Shown piece after piece: positions 51,848 to 60,214 of a stretch of 64,000 nt of DNA. This DNA is from Bacillus_BA fengqiuensis (GTDB taxonomy: Bacteria; Bacillota; Bacilli; Bacillales; Bacillaceae_H): NCBI GenBank assembly GCA_030813035.1, contig JAUSTV010000010.1; one strand, given 5' to 3'. Numbering within the stretch: position 1 is the first letter of the stretch; the number at the start of each line of letters is the position of its first letter. Under the pieces are notes generated by a model, which was not told the DNA's origin, did not search any database, and worked only from the letters and a program-made list of their open reading frames with translations. The position numbers were made by a program, and so were the translations under genes.

Positions 51848-52678
51848 TCAGACGTTTACAACAATTTCTTTCATGTGCTGGATCGATTGCTTTGTGAAAT
51901 CATCAAAAATATTGCTTTCACCGTTAAGTTCTGAAGCCATATATGGATTAGAGACGGCAGGTAAAAATTCCATCGTTATGTAACCTTTATAATTTGCATC
52001 ATTCAGGAAAGAAATGACCGGTTTAAAATCGGTTTGGCCAAGGCCGGCAGCTTCCCTTGTGTTATCTGCAATATGGACGTGGGCAAGATACGGAGAAATT
52101 TTGTTTAAAGCCTCCGTCATGTTGCGTTCCTCGATGCTCATGTGAAACAAATCCGCCATAATTCCTATGCCTTCTACATTCACTTCTTCAACAAACCTTA
52201 CAGCTAAAGTGAGATTATTAACTAAATACGTTTCATAACGATTTAATGCTTCAATAGCCAGGGTAATTTCTTGTTCCTTCGCGTATTGTCCCGCTTCTTT
52301 GACACTTGAAATCGCATTATTCCATTCTTCCTCAAGAGTTGTTTCCGGACTAAGCTTTCCAACACATGTGGGAACGACAATCACTGTTGTAGCATTTAAT
52401 GCTTTAGCTAAATCAATCGATTTTTTTACATATTGGACCGCATTCTTTCTAATTATTTCATTCGATGAAGACAAATCTCTTTCAGGAGTATAAATGCCGC
52501 AAATCGAACTGCATTCCAAGTTGTACTCGTTTAATAGTTGTTTCGTTTGATTGATATCGATTGTGTCAGGTTCACCAGCCAGTTCAACACCCTGGTAACC
52601 ATATTTTTTCAATCTTTTTAAACTGTCTTCTAAGTTCTCATTTCCGTATATCCACTGTGTAACGCTGTATTTATACAC
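51848..52678 (-). CDS. Sugar phosphate isomerase/epimerase TIM barrel 3
   Basis: A 276-residue AP-endonuclease-2-type TIM barrel. Expected metal-binding stretches are AIEALNRYE, GIMADLFHMSIEE, HVHIAD and the C-terminal MEFLPA, as in D-tagatose 3-epimerase and hydroxypyruvate isomerase relatives. The start is best placed at a GTG (52678) because AAGGGGTGA lies just before it; the upstream ATG of the longer frame overlaps that site. It is related to the barrel encoded at 53886-54707. The pair may act in sequence on one sugar, as the two barrels of the levoglucosan pathway do (inference). Confidence 0.85.
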   Translation of the reverse strand: MYKYSVTQWIYGNENLEDSLKRLKKYGYQGVELAGEPDTIDINQTKQLLNEYNLECSSICGIYTPERDLSSSNEIIRKNAVQYVKKSIDLAKALNATTVIVVPTCVGKLSPETTLEEEWNNAISSVKEAGQYAKEQEITLAIEALNRYETYLVNNLTLAVRFVEEVNVEGIGIMADLFHMSIEERNMTEALNKISPYLAHVHIADNTREAAGLGQTDFKPVISFLNDANYKGYITMEFLPAVSNPYMASELNGESNIFDDFTKQSIQHMKEIVVNV

Positions 52679-52787
52679 CAAATCACCCCTTAGCATAGAA
52701 TTGTTATTTAGATATCTTAGCTGTCAGACTACATTCAAAAGGGATAAAAGCGGAAGTGTACATTCCACTATTACCCCGTTAAAACCA

Positions 52788-53873
52788 TTAATCTTCACTT
52801 ATATTAACTAAAATCTTGATCGTATCTTTATTTTTATCCGCCTCTTTGATTCCCTCTTCTAAATGATCTAACGTGATTGTTTTGCTAAAGATATCTTTAG
52901 GATTAAATCTCTTTGATGAAATGAGCTGTATTGCTTTAACCCAGGTTCCGTAAGTACCTGCATAAGAGCCGACAATTGTTAGCTCCTTACTAAAAATATC
53001 AAATGGAGCTATTTCCATTACTTTATCAGCAGGAGCTGCACCATAGGCAACTAGTGTTCCACCTTTTCTCACCATCTTTAAAGCTTGTTGATAGGTTGGG
53101 ATTGCACCGACGACTTCAAATACAACATCTGCTCCTCTTCCGTCAGTTAGGTTATACACCTCTTGAACAGGATCTTTTTCTGATGCATCAACCACAAAGT
53201 CTACTCCTAAATCCTTTGCCTTTTGAAGACGTGTTTTATTCATTTCAGAAAGAATAACCTTGCTGGCACCATTTAACTTGGCCATAATCGCGTGTGCTAG
53301 TCCCATTGGGCCTGCACCAATGATTGCAACAATATCGCCCATCGTAACATTGGCTCTTTCTTGCCCTCTAATGACACATGCAAGCGGTTCGATATATGCG
53401 CCTTCTTCCCAGGTCATTCCTTCTGGCAATTGATATACATTACTTTCAGGCGCTTTAACATATTCTGCAAAAGCTCCATTGATATGGACACCAAGCTGTG
53501 CAATGTTTTCACAAAACAGCTTTTGGCCTGTTCGACAATAGTAGCAGTTGCCGCAACTAATATTGATATCAGCCGTTACCCGGTCTCCTACCGCAACACT
53601 AGTAACTGATGATCCCACTTTTACCACTTCACCCGCAAATTCATGCCCTTGAATTAATGGCTTAGGAGCAGGAAAATGTCCGTTATAAATATGAGGGTCA
53701 GTTCCACATATTCCACAAGCTTTAACTTTGATTAGAACCTCATTCTCTTTTATTTCTGGGACAGGCACAGTCTCGATTTTTAGATCTTGAGTTGCATATG
53801 TAACAGCTGCTTTCATTTCCTTTAAAGTAAAATTTCCCTCTAATTCCGGTTTGTTAGACAATTGTTGTGTCAT
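52788..53873 (-). CDS. Zn-dependent medium-chain dehydrogenase, sorbitol/threonine type
   Basis: A 361-residue MDR enzyme. The catalytic Zn site includes CGICGTDPHIY and GHEFAGEVV; the structural site is CGNCYYCRTGQKLFC. The Rossmann motif is GAGPMGLAHAIM. It resembles sorbitol, L-threonine and galactitol-phosphate dehydrogenases and probably oxidises a sugar alcohol or sugar hydroxyl with NAD. The ATG follows AAGGAGG. It lies 12 bases after the isomerase gene upstream and about 110 before the next isomerase. Confidence 0.9.
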   Translation of the reverse strand: MTQQLSNKPELEGNFTLKEMKAAVTYATQDLKIETVPVPEIKENEVLIKVKACGICGTDPHIYNGHFPAPKPLIQGHEFAGEVVKVGSSVTSVAVGDRVTADINISCGNCYYCRTGQKLFCENIAQLGVHINGAFAEYVKAPESNVYQLPEGMTWEEGAYIEPLACVIRGQERANVTMGDIVAIIGAGPMGLAHAIMAKLNGASKVILSEMNKTRLQKAKDLGVDFVVDASEKDPVQEVYNLTDGRGADVVFEVVGAIPTYQQALKMVRKGGTLVAYGAAPADKVMEIAPFDIFSKELTIVGSYAGTYGTWVKAIQLISSKRFNPKDIFSKTITLDHLEEGIKEADKNKDTIKILVNISED

Positions 53874-53885
53874 CTTACTGCCTCC

Positions 53886-54707
53886 TTAAAGATTAGCAAA
53901 TAGTTTTTTTAGGAAAGTAATAGATTCTTCTGAGTATTGATCATAGAACTCTTCACATCTAATACCATTAAATGGATCGGCAAAGGCAGGTAATAGCTCC
54001 ATCGTTAAATAACCGCTGTAATTGATATCTTTTAAAGCTTTTGCGATTGGAACAAAATCGATATGCCCTCTTCCTGGTGCTGCTCTATTACTATCTGCAA
54101 TATGGAGATGGTATAATTTATCACCAGCTAACCGAATAGCATCAGCAATATCTACTTCTTCGATATTCATATGGTACGTATCGCCCATACACCCGACACT
54201 TGGTAAATCAACGCGTTTTACGAGTTCAAGAGATTGTTCCATTCTATTAATTAAATAATTTTCATAACGATTCCATGGTTCAACAGTTATTCTGACTCCA
54301 TGTTCTCCTGCATATGTGCCTGCTTCTTTAAGCCCTTCAACAGCCCATAAGAGCTCAGTTTCTCTGTCTGCCTCCCCATAAATTTTCATACAAGCAGTCG
54401 GTGTTAAAGAAATACCGCCTGCACCAATTGTACTTGCAAAATCTACGCAGCTTTTAAGATAGTCAATAGCATTTCTTCTAATGCGAGGATCACTAGACAC
54501 TAAGTCTCTTTCGGTGTTATAAATGGCACAAATGGTCGATGCTTCGATATTATATTTCGTTAGCAATTCCTTAATATGGTTCGCATCCATTTTATCGGGT
54601 TCGCCAACAAACTCTACACCGTCATAGCCAAATTTAGCTAATCTAGCAATGCTTGTTTCAATATCTTCGCCTGCAAATACCAGTGTGTTATATGAAAACT
54701 TAATCAT
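53886..54707 (-). CDS. Sugar phosphate isomerase/epimerase TIM barrel 4
   Basis: A 273-residue TIM barrel of the same family as the one at 51.8-52.7 kb, with a comparable start (YNTLVFAGEDIETSIARLAK against YSVTQWIYGNENLEDSLKRL). Metal-site stretches are TVEPWNRYE, GCMGDTYHMNIEE, HLHIADSN and MELLPAFA. Substrate unknown. It starts 46 bases after the binding lipoprotein gene with AAGGGGAG before the ATG, so a sugar bound by that protein is its likely precursor. Confidence 0.87.
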   Translation of the reverse strand: MIKFSYNTLVFAGEDIETSIARLAKFGYDGVEFVGEPDKMDANHIKELLTKYNIEASTICAIYNTERDLVSSDPRIRRNAIDYLKSCVDFASTIGAGGISLTPTACMKIYGEADRETELLWAVEGLKEAGTYAGEHGVRITVEPWNRYENYLINRMEQSLELVKRVDLPSVGCMGDTYHMNIEEVDIADAIRLAGDKLYHLHIADSNRAAPGRGHIDFVPIAKALKDINYSGYLTMELLPAFADPFNGIRCEEFYDQYSEESITFLKKLFANL

Positions 54708-54753
54708 TCTTCTCTCCCCTTGCTCTTAAAATTAGTAAACTATTAGTTCATCA

Positions 54754-55938
54754 TTATTGTGCTGCGTTTTGAATGACCTCTGGAGCATCTTGACGGTAAG
54801 CCATTTTCCATGCTTCTAATACATTGTCTTTTGTTACTTTTAACCCTGGAACAGCAACAAATGGCGGTACTTCTTTCCCAAGCAATGCATGTCCAGCCAA
54901 AATCGCCTCTGCAATACCCTGATCATACGGCAGCTGAGCTCCAAGCCCTTTTACATTTCCGCCAGAAGCGATTTCTAACGCAACGTTCGTACCTAAATCA
55001 ACCGTTGTGATGACTAAATCTTCTTTTCCATTTGAACGCGCAGCAGATAAAACGCCTTCAGCCGGCACATCCCAAATGGCAAATATTCCGTCTAAATCTT
55101 TGTGTTTCGCTAACATGGCTGAAGCTACTTTTTCTGCATCGTTTGGAGTTGTAATTCCGTTGCTAGCTACAATTTCAATATCTGGATATTTTTCTTTAAG
55201 AGTTTTTTCAACTGCTTCTCTGCGCTGATTGTTTACAAAGAAATCCACGTCATGGAAAATAACACCAACTTTTCCTTTTCCACCAAGCTGTTCACCTAAA
55301 ATATCCCCTGCAGCCGCACCATTTCCATAATTGTCAGAAGCGACAACGCTTACATAATCCTTGCCAGCTTCCAATCCAGCAGGCATGCTATCCATAAATA
55401 CTAATTTTATCCCAGCCGCTGCAGCTTTTTTAAATGCTTCAGCTGTAGAAACAGGATCCACTGGCAAACTTACGATAATATCCGGATCTTTCGCCATTAT
55501 TGTTTCGATATCAGCAATTTGTTTTTCTGGCTTAAATTGTCCATCTGTAACAGCGACTACTTCAATGCCCATTCTTTCAAATGCTGCTTTTAAGCCGTTA
55601 ATTTGAGCGGTGGAATAGTCGTTACCGGCATAGTGCATGGCAATTGCGGCTTTATATTTACCTTCTTTAATTTTTTGAATTTCCTCTTCTGTCAGCTGAA
55701 AGTTCTTTGCGGAAACCGCAGTTTCTCCATGAGGTCCTTTACTTAATATTTCTTGGTCACCTGATATCTCTGGGTTAATGGTTAATGGTCCTGAACTCGG
55801 AAGCTCTACTGCTTTTACAGCGGTATTTTCTTTACTGCCGCTATCCGCCGAATTTGAAGAAGTTTGGTTACCGCAACCAGCAAGTGCAACACAACCGCTT
55901 AATAGTATGGTCATTAACAACGAAGATTTTCTTTTCAT
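54754..55938 (-). CDS. Sugar ABC transporter binding lipoprotein 2
   Basis: A 394-residue homologue of the lipoprotein at 38159-39340, with lipobox ending at Cys22 (LAGC) and a Ser/Asn-rich linker. The body starts at EILSKGPHGETAVSAKNFQL. Around the pocket it has VSLPVDPVSTAEAF and VVASDNYGNGAAAG, so some ligand-facing residues differ from the first lipoprotein. It has no ABC permease beside it and may use the RbsA/RbsC-like proteins of cassette A. GGGGGATC precedes the ATG. It is first in the operon with two isomerases, Zn dehydrogenase, ABM protein and SDR. Confidence 0.92.
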   Translation of the reverse strand: MKRKSSLLMTILLSGCVALAGCGNQTSSNSADSGSKENTAVKAVELPSSGPLTINPEISGDQEILSKGPHGETAVSAKNFQLTEEEIQKIKEGKYKAAIAMHYAGNDYSTAQINGLKAAFERMGIEVVAVTDGQFKPEKQIADIETIMAKDPDIIVSLPVDPVSTAEAFKKAAAAGIKLVFMDSMPAGLEAGKDYVSVVASDNYGNGAAAGDILGEQLGGKGKVGVIFHDVDFFVNNQRREAVEKTLKEKYPDIEIVASNGITTPNDAEKVASAMLAKHKDLDGIFAIWDVPAEGVLSAARSNGKEDLVITTVDLGTNVALEIASGGNVKGLGAQLPYDQGIAEAILAGHALLGKEVPPFVAVPGLKVTKDNVLEAWKMAYRQDAPEVIQNAAQ

Positions 55939-55966
55939 AAGGATCCCCCTCTTTTTCTGTTCATGA

Positions 55967-56076
55967 TTAAATTTGCTTTACCATTTCGAAGCTTGATAAA
56001 GATTTTTTATCGAAGTCACTCCGGCAGGGTACCCTGCAACCCCGCTCCACGTATTTGTTTGATATCCAAATTTCAT
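55967..56076 (-). pseudogene. Remnant of a third isomerase 1 gene (cassette C)
   Basis: From an ATG at 56076, after the same GGAGGAG leader as in cassettes A and B, the frame gives MKFGYQTNTWSGVAGYPAGV and TSIKNLY, matching MKLGYQTNTWGGVVGHPAGV. It then jumps to the last few codons of the gene in another frame (SLSSFE). About 240 codons are deleted. The binding lipoprotein gene follows, as in cassette A. Confidence 0.88.
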
Positions 56077-56188
56077 TGTTTCTCCTCCGCTTTCGAACAA
56101 ATTACATGATGTATCCATAACGGAAGCCCATCACCTCCCCTAAATGACAATCCATTTTGAAATAAAAAAAGTTATTAAGTAGCATTAT

Positions 56189-56356
56189 TTGTAATCGGTT
56201 ACATATTATCTTAATTTAACACTATAACTCCCCTTTTAATCGGAATATAAGTTGTGCTAAACATTTATAATCGGCTGCACTTTATTCAAAAATTCTTGTC
56301 ATTTTACGACTTTCTTTTTCTTTTCTTCTCTATAAACGGATTGTAATCGGTTACAA
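56189..56356. promoter_or_regulatory. Three LacI-type operators, cassette C
   Basis: TTGTAATCGGTTACAT at 56189-56204, a degenerate TTATAATCGGCTGCAC at 56265-56280 and TTGTAATCGGTTACAA at 56341-56356. They have CGG in the centre where cassettes A and B have CGA, which may reduce binding of the same repressor or fit another. DNA around the third resembles the upstream part of the repressor gene, whose coding sequence is gone here. Confidence 0.75.
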
Positions 56357-56525
56357 TGTTGTTGTCTAATCGAATTCAGACATGAGTTTCTACCATTTGA
56401 CCCCATTTTCTCTCCTGTTGAACGTAGATTGCATCCTTATAAACAAAAAAACTAAAAAATTAAAAAAATTAAAAAACTCAGCAATCACTCGCTGAGACAT
56501 TCAAAAGGTTTCCCGAAAATGTGAA

Positions 56526-56550
56526 GGCTGTCTGCTAAGTGCGGACAGCC
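56526..56550 (-). terminator. Hairpin, possible terminator
   Basis: GGCTGTC and GACAGCC form a 7-bp stem, extended by one or two pairs, around an 11-base loop. It lies just downstream on the minus strand of a possible small spore-protein remnant. The T-run is poor. Confidence 0.35.
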
Positions 56551-56587
56551 TAATCTATATAGAAATATTTAGTTTTATATACTTATT

Positions 56588-56662
56588 AGGAAGATGTACC
56601 AGCTGCACCAAATTGTCCGGATAATTGTTGTTGAGCCGCAGTCGCAAGTCGCTTTGTGATCT
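56588..56662 (-). pseudogene. Possible remnant of a small Gln-rich spore protein
   Basis: Behind a strong GGAGGAAGCG site the minus strand reads ITKRLATAAQQQLSGQFGAA then GTSS and a stop. The Q-rich QQQLSGQFG recalls the repeat of gamma-type small acid-soluble spore proteins. No start codon is in frame (ATA where ATG would be expected, and a TAG near it). Weak evidence. Confidence 0.2.
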
Positions 56663-56799
56663 ATCGCTTCCTCCTTTCTATTTCGTACGTTTTCAGCCGA
56701 ACCTGCAAATGCAAAAGACAAAAGTCGATACTGGACTTTCAAATAGCTTTTAATGAAAAAGATTCGTTCATTTTAATTGTTGGATTTTTAGATATGAAG

Positions 56800-56846
56800 G
56801 AAACTTCCATCAGTGGGGTCTTACTGCCCGTTAGAGCGGGATAAAA
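56800..56846 (+). repeat. Compact IS605-end-like repeat, copy 3
   Basis: GAAACTTCCATCAGTGGGG joined directly to TCTTACTGCCCGTTAGAGCG and GGATAAAA. This is the best preserved compact copy. Its two halves correspond to the outer parts of the tnpB remnant region at 45091-45302. Confidence 0.7.
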
Positions 56847-56915
56847 AAGTAGTCTATTGTTAATATTAAAAGAGTGCTGGCACCAGTACAAAATAAATTT
56901 TAAGGGGAGTTTTAT

Positions 56916-57158
56916 ATGTCTAAGCAACAATCACAACAAGCAAACAATCAAGGTAATCCAGTCTTACAGTCTCAACAATCAATCATTGACACATTTCAAG
57001 ACATTGTAGGACAGGCGCAAGTCGATCTTGCCCAAGCTCAAGCTGGAGGAACTGAAGGTTCTATTAAGAAACATCAAGAACATCTTAATCAAGCGCAGAC
57101 ACAATTAACACAAGCCCAGACTGCTTATAATAATACTGCTGAACAAATTCAAGAGTAA
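56916..57158 (+). CDS. Small Gln-rich helical protein, possibly spore-associated
   Basis: An 80-residue protein of unknown function: 20 or more glutamines, an N-terminal disordered part (SKQQSQQANNQGNPVLQSQQ) and a helical C-terminal half with QAQ and QTQLTQAQTAYNN heptad-like spacing. AAGGGGAG precedes the ATG and a terminator follows, so expression is likely. Size, composition and the coat genes nearby suggest a spore or stress protein, as inference only. It is one of the few plus-strand genes of the window. Confidence 0.7.
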   Translation: MSKQQSQQANNQGNPVLQSQQSIIDTFQDIVGQAQVDLAQAQAGGTEGSIKKHQEHLNQAQTQLTQAQTAYNNTAEQIQE

Positions 57159-57206
57159 ACGAATCAGATAGAGTGAAACTTCATTCAGTTAATACGTGAT
57201 AAATTC

Positions 57207-57240
57207 AATAAGTTATCCACATAAGGATAGCTTATTTTTT
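57207..57240 (+). terminator. Terminator of the Gln-rich protein gene
   Basis: A 12-bp stem (AATAAGTTATCC with GGATAGCTTATT, one mismatch) and 6-base loop run into six or more T on the plus strand. Confidence 0.82.
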
Positions 57241-57437
57241 CAGGTACTTTTTACTTCATATTTAGTCGGGTTATGCTCTTTGCAAATAGTCGTGTCGTCT
57301 TTTATTTATATGCCTAAGAGGAATGACAGTGGAGTATTTCTGCATTAGTTAAAAATCAACCCCCAGCGATAACAAAGCCATTCAAAAAATGAAATGTGAC
57401 CCAATTGAACTATACAAACAAAAAGATATAATAAAAC

Positions 57438-57473
57438 CCAGACTTGAAATTTCATTCTTAGTTTCAGGTCTGG
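57438..57473 (-). terminator. Terminator of the formaldehyde dehydrogenase-like gene
   Basis: A 12-bp stem (CCAGACTTGAAA with TTTCAGGTCTGG, one G-T pair) with a 12-base loop, followed on the minus strand by GTTTTATT. It lies about 97 bases past the stop codon. Nothing else is seen in 57241-57437. Confidence 0.7.
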
Positions 57474-57569
57474 ATTTATTTAGTGAGCTATTAAACCGTG
57501 AATAATGAAACCTATTTTTATATACACAACATCTACGTTTGTCTCGTTTATGAAAGCGATGTAAAACGT

Positions 57570-58706
57570 TTATGGCTTAAGAACGACTTTAATACACCCA
57601 TCCGTTCTTGTGTCAAACACTTCATATCCATGTTTAGCTTGATCCAACGGCAACACATGTGTCACAACGTCACCTGGATCAACCTTGCCTTCGGCGACCA
57701 AATTATAAAGGTGCGGCATAATCGGGATAACCGGTGCCTGTCCCATCCTGAGATCCACGTTCCGCTGGAATAGATCCCCAAGCGGGAAACCATTATAACG
57801 CCCGCCGTAAACACCTGTTATTTGAATCGTTCCAGCTTTACGTACTGCTTGGGAAGCAATAACGATACCACCCATCGCTCCGCCATGAAGCTTCAAACCA
57901 GTTGCAAGAAATTCCATCGGTGTCATCTTCCCGCTCATTCCGGAACAGTCGATCACGACATCCGCTCCACCTTGTGTAATCTCTTTTAAGTAATTTCCTA
58001 TGTTTTCCTGCTGTTCAAAATTGACAATTTCGACATTATTGGTCCGTTTTGCATGCTGTAAACGGTAGTCAAGATAATCGACAGCAATGACTCTTTTCGC
58101 TCCTTTTAGCCAGGCGAATTTTTGCGCAAGCAGTCCTACTGGGCCACATCCAAGAATGATAACTGTATCATCGGCTTTAACACCGGCGTGTTCCACGCTC
58201 CAGTATGCTGTCGATGCTGCATCAGCAAGTGTTACTAATTTTTCATCGTCCACTTCACAGTCATCCGGAATTTTGAACGGTGTAAAATTTCCGTAGGGAA
58301 CTCGCATGTATTGCGCTTGACCGCCGGCAAACCCGCCGGTTGTTTCGGAATATCCGAAAAACCCTCCCATATCTCCATGAGGATTCGAATTGTCACATTG
58401 GCTTGTAATATCGTGTTTACAATACCAGCATTCGCCGCAGCTGACGTTAAACGGGATGATCACCCGATCTCCCTTTTTAACTTTAGTAACGTCTGGACCT
58501 ACTTCTTCGACAATCCCCATCGGCTCATGGCCGATTACATAGTCTGTAGGCATATTGGGAATCATGGCATGAATCAAATGCAAATCGGAGCCGCAAATCG
58601 CTGAAGTTGTAACTTTGATAATGATATCATCTGAGTTTTTAATTTCGGGATCTTTGACCTCTTTAACTTGCACATTTTTAATCCCTTGATACGTAACGGC
58701 TTTCAT
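57570..58706 (-). CDS. Zn-dependent alcohol/formaldehyde dehydrogenase-like protein
   Basis: A 378-residue MDR enzyme of the glutathione-independent formaldehyde dehydrogenase-like branch. The catalytic Zn site includes SAICGSDLHL and GHEPMGIVEE; the structural site is CGECWYCKHDITSQC. The long insertion GGFFGYSETTGGFAGGQAQY and Rossmann GCGPVGLLAQ are typical. It oxidises an aldehyde or alcohol using bound or soluble NAD. AAAAGGGGAG precedes the ATG. It follows the coat genes by 18 bases, which may mean it is made late in sporulation together with them (inference). Confidence 0.88.
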   Translation of the reverse strand: MKAVTYQGIKNVQVKEVKDPEIKNSDDIIIKVTTSAICGSDLHLIHAMIPNMPTDYVIGHEPMGIVEEVGPDVTKVKKGDRVIIPFNVSCGECWYCKHDITSQCDNSNPHGDMGGFFGYSETTGGFAGGQAQYMRVPYGNFTPFKIPDDCEVDDEKLVTLADAASTAYWSVEHAGVKADDTVIILGCGPVGLLAQKFAWLKGAKRVIAVDYLDYRLQHAKRTNNVEIVNFEQQENIGNYLKEITQGGADVVIDCSGMSGKMTPMEFLATGLKLHGGAMGGIVIASQAVRKAGTIQITGVYGGRYNGFPLGDLFQRNVDLRMGQAPVIPIMPHLYNLVAEGKVDPGDVVTHVLPLDQAKHGYEVFDTRTDGCIKVVLKP

Positions 58707-58723
58707 ATTTGTTTTCTCCCCTT

Positions 58724-59086
58724 TTATTTATTTAGCGTTGCGAACATCCCATGTCGATCTGTATCGTTAGGGAAGAGCGGCATACCGGCAATTTTAACCG
58801 CAGTCTCAGCTGCTTTCACATCCAATGGAAATTGTTCATTAACGTCATAAGGATGAAGCCATCCCTTGTTAATCATGAGCTGGGATATTTCCCCGTGTAA
58901 GTCAATTGCGGCTTCCATTTGATTGCGTAAAACGCTTCTGAGCTCAGGGCTTGAAGTTTCTGTTATAGCCATCGCATAATTTCTCACCCCGTTTTTCACC
59001 GTCAACAAAAAATCCATTGCGAATGCGGAATCCGCAAGATTGGGCATCCCTTCAGCATTTCTTGGGTCCAAATAATCATTGTTCAT
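58724..59086 (-). CDS. CotF-domain spore coat protein
   Basis: A 120-residue protein with a CotF-type four-helix domain: DSAFAMDFLLTVKNGVRNYA, TETSSPELRSVLRNQ and INKGWLHPY. Coat F proteins are part of the Bacillus spore coat and adopt a ferritin-like helical fold. The start at 59086 follows GGAGGTG. The small gene 59102-59317 is just upstream, and the same short-plus-long pair is repeated in mirror orientation on the plus strand at 59.6-60.1 kb. Confidence 0.88.
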   Translation of the reverse strand: MNNDYLDPRNAEGMPNLADSAFAMDFLLTVKNGVRNYAMAITETSSPELRSVLRNQMEAAIDLHGEISQLMINKGWLHPYDVNEQFPLDVKAAETAVKIAGMPLFPNDTDRHGMFATLNK

Positions 59087-59101
59087 CTTTTTCACCTCCA
59101 A

Positions 59102-59317
59102 TTATTGTAGTTTGGCTGTTTTAGCTTTTGAGTATAAAGTAAGAAGTTCATTCACATCTTTAATGGATTGTTGTACGTCTTTTTCCATTAACGCTTTCAA
59201 ATCATTATCAAAGCATAATCCTTGCATCAATTTCGATCTGAGTAGGCATATCGTTTTAAAGTTGAGGATTTCATGTGTTTCCATCGATTCATGAAATGCT
59301 AATTCATTTTGTTCCAT
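59102..59317 (-). CDS. Small coat-associated protein, partner of CotF-like gene
   Basis: A 71-residue helical protein, ESMETHEILNFKTICLLRSK then LMQGLCFDNDLKALMEKDVQ. It matches the plus-strand protein at 59573-59776 (HETLEVHELLTFKNLCLTKA). The pattern resembles the first two helices of CotF-type coat proteins, so the short and long products may pair into one bundle (inference). GGAGGTGACC precedes the ATG. The divergent control region 59318-59572 follows, where no gene is seen. Confidence 0.75.
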   Translation of the reverse strand: MEQNELAFHESMETHEILNFKTICLLRSKLMQGLCFDNDLKALMEKDVQQSIKDVNELLTLYSKAKTAKLQ

Positions 59318-59572
59318 ATGGTCACCTCCGAATTCTTTAACAAAGGTATTTTCTCCTTACGACGCTGTCTTTTATACAAGGAAACACGGACACATGAATA
59401 TATATCAACCTTCTACGGAATCAAGGCTTTTTTTTAACATTAATTTTGCCGGCATTAGGCGAGCCTTTTTAATGATTAGTGAGGAAAATGGGGGGCTATG
59501 CCCATAATGAATAAGAAAGCCTCTAATACGTAATATAAATAGGTAAATGATCATTATTAGGGAGTGAAAGTA

Positions 59573-59776
59573 ATGACAAAATACTTAGGGCTTCATGAAA
59601 CGCTTGAAGTTCATGAATTATTGACCTTTAAAAATCTTTGTTTAACAAAAGCCTCTACTATGATGGGATTGGTACAAGATGAGGAATTGAAAACTCTTCT
59701 TTCAGAGGATGTTAGTATGGGACAACAACAGATTGAACGATTACAGGAACATTTAATAAATGGGAGGGAGCATTGA
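59573..59776 (+). CDS. Small coat-associated protein (plus-strand pair)
   Basis: A 67-residue helical protein similar to the one at 59102-59317, with the HETLEVHELLTFKNLC core. The ATG at 59573 is 9 bases after AGGGAG; a GTG at 59564 is too close to that site. Its stop codon overlaps the start of the next gene by one base (TGATG), so the two are coupled. Confidence 0.78.
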   Translation: MTKYLGLHETLEVHELLTFKNLCLTKASTMMGLVQDEELKTLLSEDVSMGQQQIERLQEHLINGREH

Positions 59777-60075
59777 TGACTAATTTTTTGCAAAACATGG
59801 CTGGTATGGGTGGAATGACAGACCAAGTGATAGCAACTGATTTTTTAATTTCTGCAAAGTCAGGGGTGATTAATACTGCTCTGGCTGTAACTGAAGCAGC
59901 CACTCCAGAATTAAGGGCAACATTACGAGAGCAGTTATCTTCCGCAATTGATACACATGAAAAAATAAGTAATTATATGATTGCTAAAGGGTACTACCAC
60001 CCGCATCATTTGGATGAGCAATTACAGGTAGACATAGATACTACACAAACAGCATTAAATCTTTCACAACAATAA
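59776..60075 (+). CDS. CotF-like spore coat protein (plus-strand pair)
   Basis: A 99-residue protein like the C-terminal part of CotF proteins: VIATDFLISAKSGVINTALA, TEAATPELRATLREQL and AKGYYHPHHLDEQ, parallel to the protein at 58724-59086. It starts with a short Met/Gly-rich tail (NMAGMGGM). GGGAGGGAG precedes the start. Together with the preceding gene it forms an operon of late-sporulation character, and a terminator follows. Confidence 0.85.
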   Translation: MTNFLQNMAGMGGMTDQVIATDFLISAKSGVINTALAVTEAATPELRATLREQLSSAIDTHEKISNYMIAKGYYHPHHLDEQLQVDIDTTQTALNLSQQ

Positions 60076-60084
60076 CTTATGTTT

Positions 60085-60115
60085 AGGAGAACTGTTGGCT
60101 TGTTCTCCTTTTTTC
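60085..60115 (+). terminator. Terminator of the plus-strand coat genes
   Basis: AGGAGAAC and GTTCTCCT form an 8-bp stem with a 9-base loop, followed by six T on the plus strand, 10 bases past the coat gene stop. Confidence 0.85.
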
Positions 60116-60182
60116 ATTTAGTTTGATAGCCGAAAGCTTTCAGGTTCTCGGGGAATTCTTTAAGTTTCTCGACATGACGAAA

Positions 60183-60207
60183 AAGCTCAGCAATAATTAC
60201 TGAGCTT
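60183..60207 (-). terminator. Terminator after the LytTR regulator gene
   Basis: AAGCTCAG and CTGAGCTT form an 8-bp stem, partly extended inwards, followed on the minus strand by TTTTTCG. It lies 8 bases past the regulator stop codon. Confidence 0.78.
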
Positions 60208-60214
60208 CGATCAT

